Below are positions 1 through 10,000 of a stretch of 64,000 nt of DNA, piece by piece. Under the pieces are notes generated by a model. It had not been told where the DNA came from. It saw nothing but the letters and a program-made list of their open reading frames with translations, and did not search any database. A program made the position numbers and the translations under genes. The stretch's first letter is position 1; the number at the start of each line of letters is the position of its first letter. Source of the DNA: Pseudomonas sp. KU43P (lineage in GTDB: Bacteria; Pseudomonadota; Gammaproteobacteria; Pseudomonadales; Pseudomonadaceae); NCBI RefSeq assembly GCF_033095865.1, contig NZ_AP019365.1:2515501-2579500 (forward strand), given 5' to 3'.

Positions 1-762
1 TCGACGCGAGTCGCCAAGCAGCTGATGGTGTATGCCGGCGAGTCGAACATGAAGCGGATTTGGCTGGAGGCGGGTGGCAAGAGCCCCAACATCGTGTTCG
101 CTGACGCCCCAAACCTTGCAGAGGCAGCCGAATCCGCCGCCGCCGCGATTGCCTTCAACCAGGGCGAGGTGTGCACCGCGGGCTCCCGCTTGCTGGTGGA
201 ACGAGGGGTCAAGGAAAGCTTCCTGCCATTGCTGCTCGAAGCCCTTGCACAATGGAAACCTGGCCATCCGCTCGACCCCGAGACCAAGGTTGGCGCGTTG
301 GTCGACAGCCAACAACTCGACACGGTTCTCAAGTACATCGAGGCGGGGCATGCCCAGGGCGCGAAGCTGCTGGCTGGCGGCAAGCGAACCCTTGAAGAGA
401 CGGGCGGCGTGTTTGTACAGCCGACGGTTTTTGATGGGGTCAGCAACGCGATGAAGATTGCCCAGGAAGAGATTTTTGGCCCGGTGCTTTCGGTCATCGA
501 GTTCGACACGTTCGACGAAGCCATCGCCATCGCGAACGATACCCCGTATGGCCTCGCCGCTGCTGTCTGGACGTCCGATATTGGCAAAGCCCATCGGGCA
601 GCCAAAGCGCTGCGGGCAGGGAGTGTCTGGGTCAATCAATATGACGGTGGAGACATGACGGCGCCGTTTGGCGGCTTCAAGCAATCGGGGAACGGGCGCG
701 ACAAGTCACTGCACGCCTTCGACAAGTACACCGAGCTCAAAGCCACGTGGATCAAGCTGTAA
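1..762 (+). CDS. Aldehyde dehydrogenase, C-terminal part (PuuC/KauB-like)
   Basis: The gene enters the window already open and continues to TAA at 760-762, so the N-terminal NAD-binding half lies outside. The visible ~253 residues are the C-terminal half of an NAD(P)+-dependent aldehyde dehydrogenase. The catalytic cysteine sits in FNQGEVCTAGSRLLV, followed by the EEIFGPVLSV and PFGGFKQSGNGRD signatures and the ending ELKATWIKL, which is typical of the gamma-glutamyl-gamma-aminobutyraldehyde dehydrogenase (PuuC/KauB) branch. Members oxidise amino-aldehydes formed by transamination of polyamines or other omega-amines. A class III aminotransferase follows 68 nt downstream on the same strand, so the pair probably deaminates an amine and oxidises the resulting aldehyde. 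The substrate cannot be fixed from sequence. Confidence 0.9.
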   Translation, partial: STRVAKQLMVYAGESNMKRIWLEAGGKSPNIVFADAPNLAEAAESAAAAIAFNQGEVCTAGSRLLVERGVKESFLPLLLEALAQWKPGHPLDPETKVGALVDSQQLDTVLKYIEAGHAQGAKLLAGGKRTLEETGGVFVQPTVFDGVSNAMKIAQEEIFGPVLSVIEFDTFDEAIAIANDTPYGLAAAVWTSDIGKAHRAAKALRAGSVWVNQYDGGDMTAPFGGFKQSGNGRDKSLHAFDKYTELKATWIKL

Positions 763-830
763 GGGCAAATCGTGGTGGTCGACCTTTGGTTCGATCAATC
801 CAGTGGATCCTATGATTTGAGAGTGAGCAG

Positions 831-2243
831 ATGAACACTTATAGCGCTACCTTGGCCAAGTCGGATGTCCAGCATCATCTTCATCCCTATACCGATGCCC
901 GTCAGCACGAGCAAGTTGGCCCGCTCATCATTGAGCGGGGTGAAGGGATTCACGTTTATGACACTGCGGGCAAGCGGTACATCGAGGCCATGTCCGGCCT
1001 CTGGAGTGTTGCCTTGGGCTTCAACAACCGCCGGCTGATCAAGGCTGCCACGGACCAGCTCAACACCTTGCCGTTTTATCACCTGTTCTCGCACAAGGCA
1101 CATGCTCCGAGCATCGAGCTGGCCGAGAAACTGGTGCAGATTGCACCGGTGCCGATGAGCAAGGTGTTCTTCACCAATTCAGGTTCGGAGGCGAACGATA
1201 CCGTTGTCAAAATGCTCTGGTATCGCAACAACGCCCTTGGCAAACCCGAGAAGAAGAAAATCATCAGCCGGATCAATGCCTATCATGGCATCACCGCAGT
1301 CAGTGCAAGCCTGACTGGGTTGCCGGCAAACCAGCGGGGGTTCGATGTACCACTGCCGGGTTTCCTTCATGTCGGTTGCCCGCATTTCTACCGCAATGGG
1401 CAAGCTGGCGAAACCGAGGCAGCGTTCACTCAGCGGCTGGTGCAGGAACTTGAGGACATGATCCTCCGTGAGGGCCCCGGCACCATTGCCGCATTTTATG
1501 GGGAACCGTTGATGGGCGCTGGCGGGGTGATCGTGCCGCCCGAAGGTTACTGGGCAAAGATCCAGGCCGTGTGCCGCAAACATGACATTCTCGTCGTGGC
1601 CGATGAAGTGATTTGCGGTTTTGGCCGTACCGGTAACATGTTCGGCTGTGAAACCTTTGATATTCAGCCGGACATCCTGGTTACGTCGAAGCAGCTGTCA
1701 TCGTCCTATCAGCCGATCGCAGCGATCATGCTCAACGAAAAAGTCTACGAGGGTATTGCCGACCAGAGCCATGCCCTCGGTACGCTGGGGCATGGTTTCA
1801 CGGGCAGTGGGCACCCAGTGGCCGCTGCAGTCGCACTTGAAAACGTGCGGGTGATCGAGGAGGAAAAGCTCGTTGAACACGCAGCCGAGATCGGACAGTA
1901 CCTTCAGAAGCGCCTGCGTGCCTTGGCTGGGCATCCATTGGTGGGTGAGGTGCGGGGTGTCGGCTTGATTGCGGCAGTCGAGCTGGTGATGAATCAGGCG
2001 ACGAAAGCGCCCTTCGGTACCACCGGCCGTCTAGGCAAGTATCTGGCAGGTCGAGCACAACATCACGGCATGATCACGCGGGCCATGGGGGATGCCATTG
2101 CGTTCTGCCCACCGTTGATCTCGCGCATGGAAGATATCGACCGCATCGTCGAGATCTTCGAAGTGTCGTTGGAAGACACCTACCGCTGGGCTTCGGCGCA
2201 GGAAGATTTCGAGCACACGGCCAGTTTCCAGAGCGTGCGCTGA
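831..2243 (+). CDS. Class III (omega) aminotransferase
   Basis: 470-residue PLP-dependent class III aminotransferase. Visible landmarks are the NSGSEANDT phosphate-binding segment, the AYHGITAVSASLTG region, the VVADEVICGFGRTG motif carrying the PLP-binding Asp, and the Schiff-base lysine K287 in VTSKQLSSSYQPI. It belongs to the same broad family as SpuC and omega-amino acid:pyruvate transaminases, but is clearly diverged from the SpuC-like gene at 28060: it has SKQLSSSYQP where SpuC has AKGLTSGYIP. The start ATG lies 8 nt after a GAG-rich ribosome site. It follows the aldehyde dehydrogenase and is probably co-transcribed, giving amine to aldehyde to acid. Amino donor and acceptor are not determinable here. 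Confidence 0.88.
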   Translation: MNTYSATLAKSDVQHHLHPYTDARQHEQVGPLIIERGEGIHVYDTAGKRYIEAMSGLWSVALGFNNRRLIKAATDQLNTLPFYHLFSHKAHAPSIELAEKLVQIAPVPMSKVFFTNSGSEANDTVVKMLWYRNNALGKPEKKKIISRINAYHGITAVSASLTGLPANQRGFDVPLPGFLHVGCPHFYRNGQAGETEAAFTQRLVQELEDMILREGPGTIAAFYGEPLMGAGGVIVPPEGYWAKIQAVCRKHDILVVADEVICGFGRTGNMFGCETFDIQPDILVTSKQLSSSYQPIAAIMLNEKVYEGIADQSHALGTLGHGFTGSGHPVAAAVALENVRVIEEEKLVEHAAEIGQYLQKRLRALAGHPLVGEVRGVGLIAAVELVMNQATKAPFGTTGRLGKYLAGRAQHHGMITRAMGDAIAFCPPLISRMEDIDRIVEIFEVSLEDTYRWASAQEDFEHTASFQSVR

Positions 2244-2274
2244 TCGATAGGCCAGTAAAGGGGGACGCAACTGG

Positions 2275-2380
2275 TCACGCTGGTGCCGCATCGGCCTGGC
2301 CAGCTTGCAGCCCGTCAAAAATCTCCGCAATCATCGGCCGGTTACGCCGCGTCTCCAGGCAATGTAGTGGGGAGTGCTTG
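2275..2380 (-). pseudogene. LysR regulator C-terminal remnant
   Basis: On the minus strand this segment reads CLETRRNRPMIAEIFDGLQ and then runs to a TGA at 2275-2277. The same 18 residues (CLETRRNRPMIAEIFDGL) form the C-terminus of the intact LysR regulator at 12762-13622, and the nucleotide match extends over about 65 bases. Nothing upstream (higher coordinates) encodes the rest of a LysR protein; the reading frame runs instead into a BIME. This is therefore the decayed 3' tip of a former paralogue. Its upstream limit is approximate. Confidence 0.7.
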
Positions 2381-2406
2381 GGGCTGGGCTTGAGTGATGT
2401 GTTGTC

Positions 2407-2505
2407 TGGGCTGGCCCTATCGCCGGCAAGCCGGCTCCCACAGGGGTCTTCAGCGACCACGCGCTCGGTGTAGGAGCTGGCTTGCCAGCGATAGGACCAG
2501 CCCAG
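2407..2505. repeat. BIME: two REP units in inverted orientation
   Basis: Left arm gctggccctatcgccggcaa and right arm ending gcgataggaccagcccag form an imperfect inverted repeat of Pseudomonas REP type (core ggcaagccggctcccaca / tgtaggagctggcttgcc). The block from about 2387 to 2533 is almost identical to 21090-21237, including the inter-REP spacer and the ribosome site of the following gene. It may act as a transcription-end or mRNA-stability structure. Confidence 0.8.
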
Positions 2506-2533
2506 GCAACGGAAAATTCAGGGAGATCCAACA

Positions 2534-2796
2534 ATGACTACAGACATCACCCAATCCACCGTCGGTAAGACCACCTTCTTCCAGGGCGATAACCAGACCC
2601 ACCCACTGTTCCGCATAGAACCTGGCATCCCTTGCCGGAATGCCCGCGAGCAGGCCTCGGAACTGATGGGCTATGTACGAGAACTGACCATCATCGGCCA
2701 GATGGACGAAAAACCCATGATGATTTGGGCCGCACACTACTTGAGTGCCATGGCCAGGCCCTGATGGATGATGCCGAGCTGGGCATGCTGCACTGA
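2534..2796 (+). pseudogene. DUF3077 family protein, frameshifted near its end
   Basis: The ATG at 2534 follows AGGGAG and opens a small protein with the Pseudomonas DUF3077 pattern: PLFRIEPGIPCRNAREQASELMG and later MIWAAHYLSAMA. The frame stops at 2762-2764 after only 76 residues. The second copy at 21238 shows the expected ending MAKALMDDAELGM.H; here one base is missing between 2754 and 2760 (gccaggccctga versus gccaaggcactga). Restoring it gives an 87-residue protein ending at 2796. Function of the family is unknown. The truncated protein may still be made. Confidence in a 1-nt deletion is good, because the sequence after the stop still matches the other copy. Confidence 0.72.
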
Positions 2797-2843
2797 GTGA
2801 TCTGTTGCCTGAGATGGCCTCTGGCGGATCAGCGCCTGCGTTG

Positions 2844-3665
2844 TTAAATGCCGATATTGACTGCCGCCGCTGCCAATTTCGCCACCTCGAGCCGGCAGCC
2901 CGTCTCAGCGCCGTCTTCGAGCATCCAGGCTGCCGACAATCCTGCCCAGGCAAGCACCCATTGCAAGAGGCGTTGTCGATCAATACCGGATGCCTCGCAG
3001 ATGAGTGCCACTCGCCGTGCAAAACGTCCCGGCACAAGCGCGTTGGCATCGTCCGGGTTGCAGAGAATGTTCGCGTAATCAAAGCCGCGCTCGCCGCAGA
3101 GCCCCTTGGGATCTATAGCGAGCCACCCGTCCGGGCCGAAATCGAGCACATTGCCGTGATGGATATCGCCGTGAAGCGCCACAACGTCACGCCGAGTCGC
3201 CAGAAGCTCGCTTGCAGCCCGAGCGCTGTGCTCAAGAATGCCACCATGATTTGCTGCAGCGCTCCACAGGGCTTCGAACCAGTGCTCAAGTGGCACCAAT
3301 GCGGGGAGTGGCTTGGTATGGGGGCGGTGAAGGCGGGCCGCTACTGTACAGAGGATGCGTGTGGCATCGTCATCCCGGCCACATTCAACCATCTGTGCAA
3401 GTGACGCCGTGCCTTGCGCGCGCAGCATCAGCAAGGCGCCGCCTTCATGAGCCAGCACGGGCGCCGCCCCATCGCCGTCCCACCAGGCCATGAGCGCGTT
3501 GCCTGCCAACTCTTCTGGCGACTGCGAGACCTTCAGCATGGCGGGTACATCGCCCAGGCGAACGGGCAAGAGGTGGCCATTGAGCGAGGCAAACGCCTCA
3601 CCGTCGAGGGTCAGTGCCCAGCGTTTCAGGTATTCATCAAACATCCCAGGCGAAATCCACTTCAT
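2844..3665 (-). CDS. Aminoglycoside phosphotransferase, APH(6)-like
   Basis: About 273 residues starting at MKWISPGMFDEYLKRWAL. An upstream in-frame ATG at 3719 would add 18 residues lying inside the preceding gene and is less likely. The C-terminal lobe has the kinase catalytic loop LHGDIHHGNVLDFG and the metal-binding IDPKGL motif followed by ERGFDYAN, characteristic of the APH(6)/streptomycin 6-kinase family. Known relatives phosphorylate streptomycin or unknown small hydroxylated substrates; chromosomal Pseudomonas versions are not necessarily resistance genes. The start overlaps the end of the ASCH gene (3637) by 29 nt, implying translational coupling. Confidence 0.82.
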   Translation of the reverse strand: MKWISPGMFDEYLKRWALTLDGEAFASLNGHLLPVRLGDVPAMLKVSQSPEELAGNALMAWWDGDGAAPVLAHEGGALLMLRAQGTASLAQMVECGRDDDATRILCTVAARLHRPHTKPLPALVPLEHWFEALWSAAANHGGILEHSARAASELLATRRDVVALHGDIHHGNVLDFGPDGWLAIDPKGLCGERGFDYANILCNPDDANALVPGRFARRVALICEASGIDRQRLLQWVLAWAGLSAAWMLEDGAETGCRLEVAKLAAAAVNIGI

Positions 3666-4044
3666 ATATTCCGCGGGCCGCCCGCACAGGCATGGCCCCA
3701 TCGAGGGGCCTGACGTCACTCAACTCCCATGCCAGCCAGCCTTCTTCAAAGTAGCTGGCACAGGCCGCCTGCACGTCCGCGTGCACAAACGGCCGAACCG
3801 CTTTTACGCGGACAATGGCCACGGCGATACCGTCTGCATCTTCATCGCCTTCGGCATGCAGAAAGCGGCCGTTTTCCACGATCAGCAGGTCTTCGGAAGG
3901 GGCGAGGCCTGCGGGCCAGCGCCGTACTTCCAGGATTTTCTCGCCAGCAGCGATACGGCTGCCACTGGGGCGCACGATTGATAACGCTTTGATGCTGCTC
4001 TCCTTGATCGAGCGGTTGGCCAGCCTGGCTGGGTCAGCGGACAT
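3637..4044 (-). CDS. ASCH domain-containing protein
   Basis: 135 residues. The pattern SIKALSIVRPSGSRIAAGEKILEVRRW followed by a beta-rich segment (DLLIVENGRFL, GIAVAIVRVKAVRPF) matches the ASCH fold, a PUA-like RNA-binding beta-barrel; GEKILEVRRW is the family signature. ASCH proteins are proposed to bind RNA or modified nucleotides, and some act as amidohydrolases on N4-acetylcytidine. The gene overlaps the downstream APH-like gene, so they are probably one transcript. A functional link between the two is not known to me. Confidence 0.78.
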   Translation of the reverse strand: MSADPARLANRSIKESSIKALSIVRPSGSRIAAGEKILEVRRWPAGLAPSEDLLIVENGRFLHAEGDEDADGIAVAIVRVKAVRPFVHADVQAACASYFEEGWLAWELSDVRPLDGAMPVRAARGIYEVDFAWDV

Positions 4045-4078
4045 GATCCAGCCAGATCTGTTTCATTGCAAAACCACA

Positions 4079-7000
4079 TCAGAACCTACCCTCCAACCCG
4101 AGGCGGAACATCTCGCTGCGCTCGTCGCTGCCAAGCGCGGTCTTGTACGAGAATCCAACGCGCCAGGCGCGACCCAGGCTCAGGTCCAGGCCGAGGTCCA
4201 GGTCAATGAAATTGCTGTCCTGCGGGTCGGGCGACAGCCGATAGAGCAGGCCGTCGCTGCCCTGGTCCGTATAGCGCATGCGGTAGTCTTCGTTGCGCTC
4301 GAAGTTGTGGCCCCAGGCCAGGCCCACCCGAGGCGTCAGGACGCCCACGCCGGTTTGGAAGTCGTAACCGGAGCGCACGCCCAGGAACGAGGTCACGTAG
4401 CGCAGTTCCTGTTCGTCGTAGGACAGGCCGTAGATACCACCGCCGCGTTCGCTGTAGGCGTCCAGGCGGGTGTAGCTGGTATTGACCCGTGCATAGGGCG
4501 CCAGCGAAAGGCCTCCCTGGCGGTACTCGTAGCTGGCGGTCAGCGAGGCGAACAGCTGGTCGGCGTCCCGCGAGCCATGGGCGTAGCCCTCGGACGGGTT
4601 GGCGGTGACGTAGCGGCGCGAATCGAAGCGGATGCGGTTGTAGCCCAACAGTGCATCGACGTACATCTCTGATAACGGGTTGACGGAAAGGTACGCCGCC
4701 AGGCCCAGGGCGTCGCCCTCGCTGCGGCTGTCCTGCTCGCCGACGTCGGTGCGGTCATTGCCGTAGCCGATACCGACGCCGACCACCGCGCGGGGTGACA
4801 AGCGATAGTCCATGCCCGCGCTCAGGCCGAAAGTGGTGAAGCTGTTGTCCTTGGCGCCACGGGCGCGGTTGGAGCCGGTATTGACGAAACCATCGGTCCA
4901 GAAGGCCAGGGCCTCTTCGCGGCATTCGCCGGAGGTGGCCTGGGCGCTGTCCTTCTCCTGACGACGCCGTTCGTCCTCCTGGCCTTTGCCGTTGCCATCG
5001 AGTTCGTCGCGCAGGGCCTTGCCGAGGCTGCCGAGGCTGACGTCGTCACGGCCATGGCGCACGTTGGCATTGAACGAATCACGATCACAGGTGGGGCGGT
5101 GCAGTTGTTCCAGGCGGCGGTTGAAGTTGTCCATCTGGGTGCTGGCGAAGCGCTCGGCGGCGCGCGACTGGGCGTTGAGCAGGCCGATGACTTCGGCGTC
5201 GCGGGTGGGGTCGGGGCGAGCTTGTACGGTGAAGGTCACGGTGCTGCTGGCGCTGTTGCCGCCGATGTTTTCCAGGCTGAAGGCCACCACGGCGGTGCCG
5301 GCGAAGGCGGCAGCAGGCGTGAAGTTCAAGGTGAACGGGCCGCTGAGGCTGGCTGAGCCCGCTCCCGCCGGGCTGACCGACAACAGCCGCGCCCGCAGGA
5401 ACGGGCCGCCGCTGGCGCCGCGGGTCAGGTCGATTGTGGCGGCCTGGCCGGGCGTCAGTGTCTCGCTGGACGGTGGCACCACCACGGCCTGGGCGGCGGT
5501 CGTCAGGTTGTATACCTGGCTGCCGGTGGCGCCATTGGCGTCCGTCACGCTGATGGTGAAACGGTTGTCACCCACCGCCGTCGGTGTGCCGCTGACACTG
5601 CCGCTGGCGCTGTCGAGGGTCAGCCCGGCTGGCAGCGTGCCGGCCACGCTGTAGCGGTAGGGCGGCGTGCCGCCGCTGGCCCCGAGGCTTGCACTGTAGG
5701 CCAGGCCCTGGGTGGCGGGCGGCAGGTTCGGTGTGGTCGGGGTAATGGCCAGTGTCGGTGCGCTCACCGTGATGGTCACCGTGGCCGGTGCCGAGGTGCC
5801 ACCTGGGCCGCTGACCGTGTAGGCGAAACTGTCGCTGCCCGAGTAGCCGGCCCTCGGGGTGTAGCTGAGGGTGAGCCCGCTGACGGAGGCGGTACCGTGG
5901 CTTGGCGCGGTGCTGACGGCGATGCTGCTGGCCGCACCGCCGTCGAGGTCAAGGGCGATGAGGGTTGCCGCGCTGTTGGCTGCGATCGACGCACTGACCG
6001 CGCCGGCCACCGGTGCCTGGTTGGCGATCGCCAAGCTGAAGGCTTGTGCGCCGCTGAAACCGGTGTTGTCGGTGGCGGTGACGGTGAAGTTGAAGCTGCC
6101 GGCTGCCGTCGGCGTACCACTGAGCACGCCCGCCGCAGACAGCGTGATACCGGCTGGCAGGGTGCCGGTGGCCAGGCTGTAGGTATAGGGAGCATTGCCG
6201 CCGCTGGCGGCCAGTGTCGCCGAGTAGGCCGAGGCCACGGTGGCGCCGGGGATGCTGGACGGGGTCAGCACGATGGTCGGTGCGGTGACGGTCACGCTCA
6301 CGGTCGCGGTGTTCGACGTACCGCCCGGGCCGGTGGCGGTATAGGTGAAGCTGTCGCTGCCGGCAAAGCCTGGGTTGGGCGTGTAGGTGATGCTGGTGCC
6401 GCTGGCGCTGGCCACGCCGTTGCTGGCATTGCTCGCCACGGCCACCGACGCCGCCGGGCCACCGCTCAGGCTCAAGGTGACCGGGTTGGCGCTGCTGTTG
6501 GCGGCGACGGTGAGGGTCAGGTTGCCGGCCACCGGGGCGGGCTGGCCAACGCTGAAGCTGTAGGCTTGTGTGCCGCTGAAGCCGGTGTTGTCGGTGGCGG
6601 TGACGGTGAAGTTGAAGCTGCCGGCTGCCGTCGGCGTACCACTGAGCACGCCCGCCGCAGACAGCGTGATGCCGGCTGGCAGGGTGCCGGCGCTCAGGCT
6701 GTAGGTGTAAGGGGCAATGCCGCCGCTGGCGACAAGCGTCGCCGAGTAGGCCGAGGCCACGGTGGCGCCAGGAATGCTGGTGGGCGTCAGCACGATGGTC
6801 GGTGCGGTGACGGTCACGCTCACGGTCGCGGTGTTCGACGTACCGCCCGGGCCGGTGGCGTTATAGGTGAAGCTGTCGCTGCCAGCAAAGCCTGGGTTGG
6901 GCGTGTAGGTGATGCTGGTGCCGCTGGCGCTGGCCACGCCGTTGCTGGCATTGCTCGCCACGGCCACCGACGCCGCCGGGCCACCGCTGAGGGTCAGGGT

Positions 7001-10000
7001 GACCGGGTTGGCGCTGCTGTTGGCGGCGACGCTGACACTCAGGTTACCGGCCACCGGTGCGGCCTCGCCAACACTCAGGCTGTAGGCTTGTGCGCCGCTG
7101 AAACCGGTGTTGTCGGTGGCGCTGAGGGTGAAATTGAAGTTGCCGGCCGCCGTCGGCGTACCACTGAGCACGCCCGCCGCAGACAGCGTGATACCGGCCG
7201 GCAGGGCGCCGGTGGCCAGGCTGTAGGTATAGGGCGCACTGCCGCCGCTGGCGGCAAGCGTCGCCGAGTAGGCCGAGGCCACGGTGGCGCCAGGAATGCT
7301 GGTGGGCGTCAGCACGATGGTCGGTGCGGTGACGGTCACGCTCACGGTCGCGGTGTTCGACGTACCGCCCGGGCCGGTGGCGGTATAGGTGAAGCTGTCG
7401 CTGCCGGCAAAGCCTGGGTTGGGCGTGTAGGTGATGCTGGTGCCGCTGGCGCTGGCCACGCCGTGGCTGGCGTTGTTTGCCACGGCTACCGACGCCGTGG
7501 GGCCACCGCTCAGGATCAGGCCGACCGGGATGGCGATGCTGTTGGCGCTGACGATGAAAGTGATATTTCCGGCCACGGGAGCGGCCTGGCCAACGCTGAA
7601 GCTGTAGGCTTGTGTGCCGGTGAATCCGGTGTTGTCGGTGGCGGTGACGGCGAAGTTGAAGCTGCCGGCCGCCGTTGGCGTGCCACTGAGCACGCCCCCC
7701 GCAGACAGCGTGATACCGGTCGGCAGGGCGCCGGAGGTCACGCTGTAGGTATAGGGCGCACTGCCGCCGCTGGCGCCGAGCGTCACTGAGTAGGCCGTGG
7801 CCACGCTAGCGCCGGGAATACTGGCGGGTGTCAGCACGATGGTCGGTGCGGTGACGGTCACGCTCACGGTCGCGGTGTTCGACGTACCGCCCGGGCCGGT
7901 GGCGGTATAGGTGAAGCTGTCGCTGCCGGCAAAGCCTGGGTTGGGCGTGTAGGTGATGCTGGTGCCGCTGGCGCTGGCCACGCCGTTGCTGGCATTGCTC
8001 GCCACGGCCACCGACGTCGCGGTGCCGCCGCTCAAATTCAGGGTGACCGGGTTGGCGCTGCTGTTGGCGGCAACGGTGAGGCTCACGTTACCGGCCACGG
8101 GGGTGCCCTGGCCCACGGTGCCGCTGTAGCTACGTGAGCCAGCGAAGCCCATGCTGTCGGTGGCGGTGATCGTCAAGGTGTAGGCCCCGCTCGTGGTCGG
8201 TGTGCCGCTCAGGGCTCCAGTGCTGCTCAGCGTGATGCCGGCGGGTAATGCACCGCTGGTAATGGCGTAGGCGTACGGGGCAGAGCCGCCGCTGGCGCTG
8301 AGGGTCTGGCTGGAGGCCGAGCCGACCTGCATTGGGGCGAGGGTGGTGGGCGCAAGGATGATGCTCGGTGCGCCAACCACCAGGCTGTAGCTTTGCGTGA
8401 TGCTCATGCCGTTGGCATCCGTGCTACTCAGCGAGAAGTTGAAAGTACCCGCCGAGGTCGCTGTGCCGCTGAGTACGCCAGCGGAGGTCAGGCTCATGCC
8501 GCTGGGCAGGCTGCCGGAGGTTATGGAGTAGCTGTACGGCCCGATGCCGCCACTGCTGCTGAAGGCCTGGCTGTAGGCGGTGCCGGCGATGCCATTTGCC
8601 AACGAGATCGGTGACAGGCTCAACGTCGGGCTGGCGATCGGCATTGTGTAGGCCCGCGTGCCACTGAAGCCGTTACCGTCGGTGGCCCGCAGGGAGAACG
8701 AATAGCTGCCAGCGTTCGCCGGCGTACCGCTCAAGGTACCGCCGCTGCTCAGGCTCAGGCCGCTTGGCAGGCTCCCCGCGATCACGCTGAAGCTGTAGCT
8801 GCCGATGCCGCCCGTTGCGCTGATGGTCTGGCTATAAGGGGCGCCATACGTGCCAGCGGGCAGCGTGAGAGGCATTACGTCGATGACCGGCGCGGCGACG
8901 CTGAGCGTGTAGTTGACGGTGCCCGTGGCGCCGTATTGGTCGGTGCTGCGAACCGTCAGGTTGAAGGTGCCGCTGCTGCTGGGCGTACCGCTGAACACGC
9001 CCGCGCTCGAGAACGTCATGCCTGCGGGCAGCGCGCCCGAAATCAGTGCATAGGTGTAAGGCGCGCTGCCATTGGCGCTGCTCAGTGTCTGGTTGTAGGC
9101 AGTTCCTGCCGTTGCGTTTACCAGTGAACCCGGGGTGATGGCCAGGCTGGGGGGCGACACGGTCACGGTCACGGTGGCCGCAGCCGAGGTGCCGCTGGCG
9201 TTGGTGGCGGTGTAGGTGAAGCTGTCCGAGCCGGAATAACCCGCTGTTGGTGTGTAGCTGATGCTGGTGCCGCTGGCGGTGGCCGTGCCATGGCTTGCCT
9301 GGCTGGCGACGGCCACGCTGGTGGCGGCGCCACTGAGGTTCAAGGTGATCGGGTTGTTGCTGCTGTTGGCGGCCACGGTGGCGCTCACCGGCCCGGCGGT
9401 GGGGGGCGCGGTGTAGCTGTACTGGCTGGCGGTGCTGGTGGGAGATACACCGCCTGCAGTCGTCACCACGACGTCTACTACGCCCGCAGACCCGGATGGC
9501 GCGGTGGCCGTGATCTGGGTGCTGCTGTTGACCGTGAAGGCCAACGCCGCTTTCGCGCCGAAACGCACAGCGCTGGCGCCGGTGAAGCCGGTGCCGGTGA
9601 TGGTCACGGTGTTACCGCCGGCGGTGCTGCCGGACGACGGGCTGAGGCTGGTCAGGGTCGGCCCTGCGCCGGTGATGGTGATGCTGTAGGGCACGATCTC
9701 CCAGGAGGAGTTGTCGAACACCGTGATCATGAAGTTGTAGGTGCCGGCCTGCACGTTCGGCACGCCGTGGATGGTGGTGCTGGTGCTATTGAGCGACTCT
9801 TCGATGACCAGGCCGCTCGGCAGGCAGTTGTTCAGATTGAACGCGTCGCAGTCGTACCAGCCGGTCATCGGCAGGTTTCCGCCGCTCACGCTCAGCGGGA
9901 TGCTCAGGTTCTGGCCGGCAGGGAAACTGCCCAGATTGCTGCCGGCGGGGGGGCTTACGGTCATCGCGCTGGCCTGTGCCGGCAGGATCAACGCCAGGGC

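Noticed and set aside
2450..3082. 210-codon minus-strand frame across the BIME and DUF3077 gene
   Set aside because: No protein-like composition; it overlaps the supported DUF3077 frame and APH-like gene.
5897..7789. 630-codon plus-strand open frame opposite the autotransporter repeats
   Set aside because: It is Gly/Arg/Ala/His-rich, follows the 522-bp repeat of the real gene on the other strand, and has no ribosome site or family resemblance.
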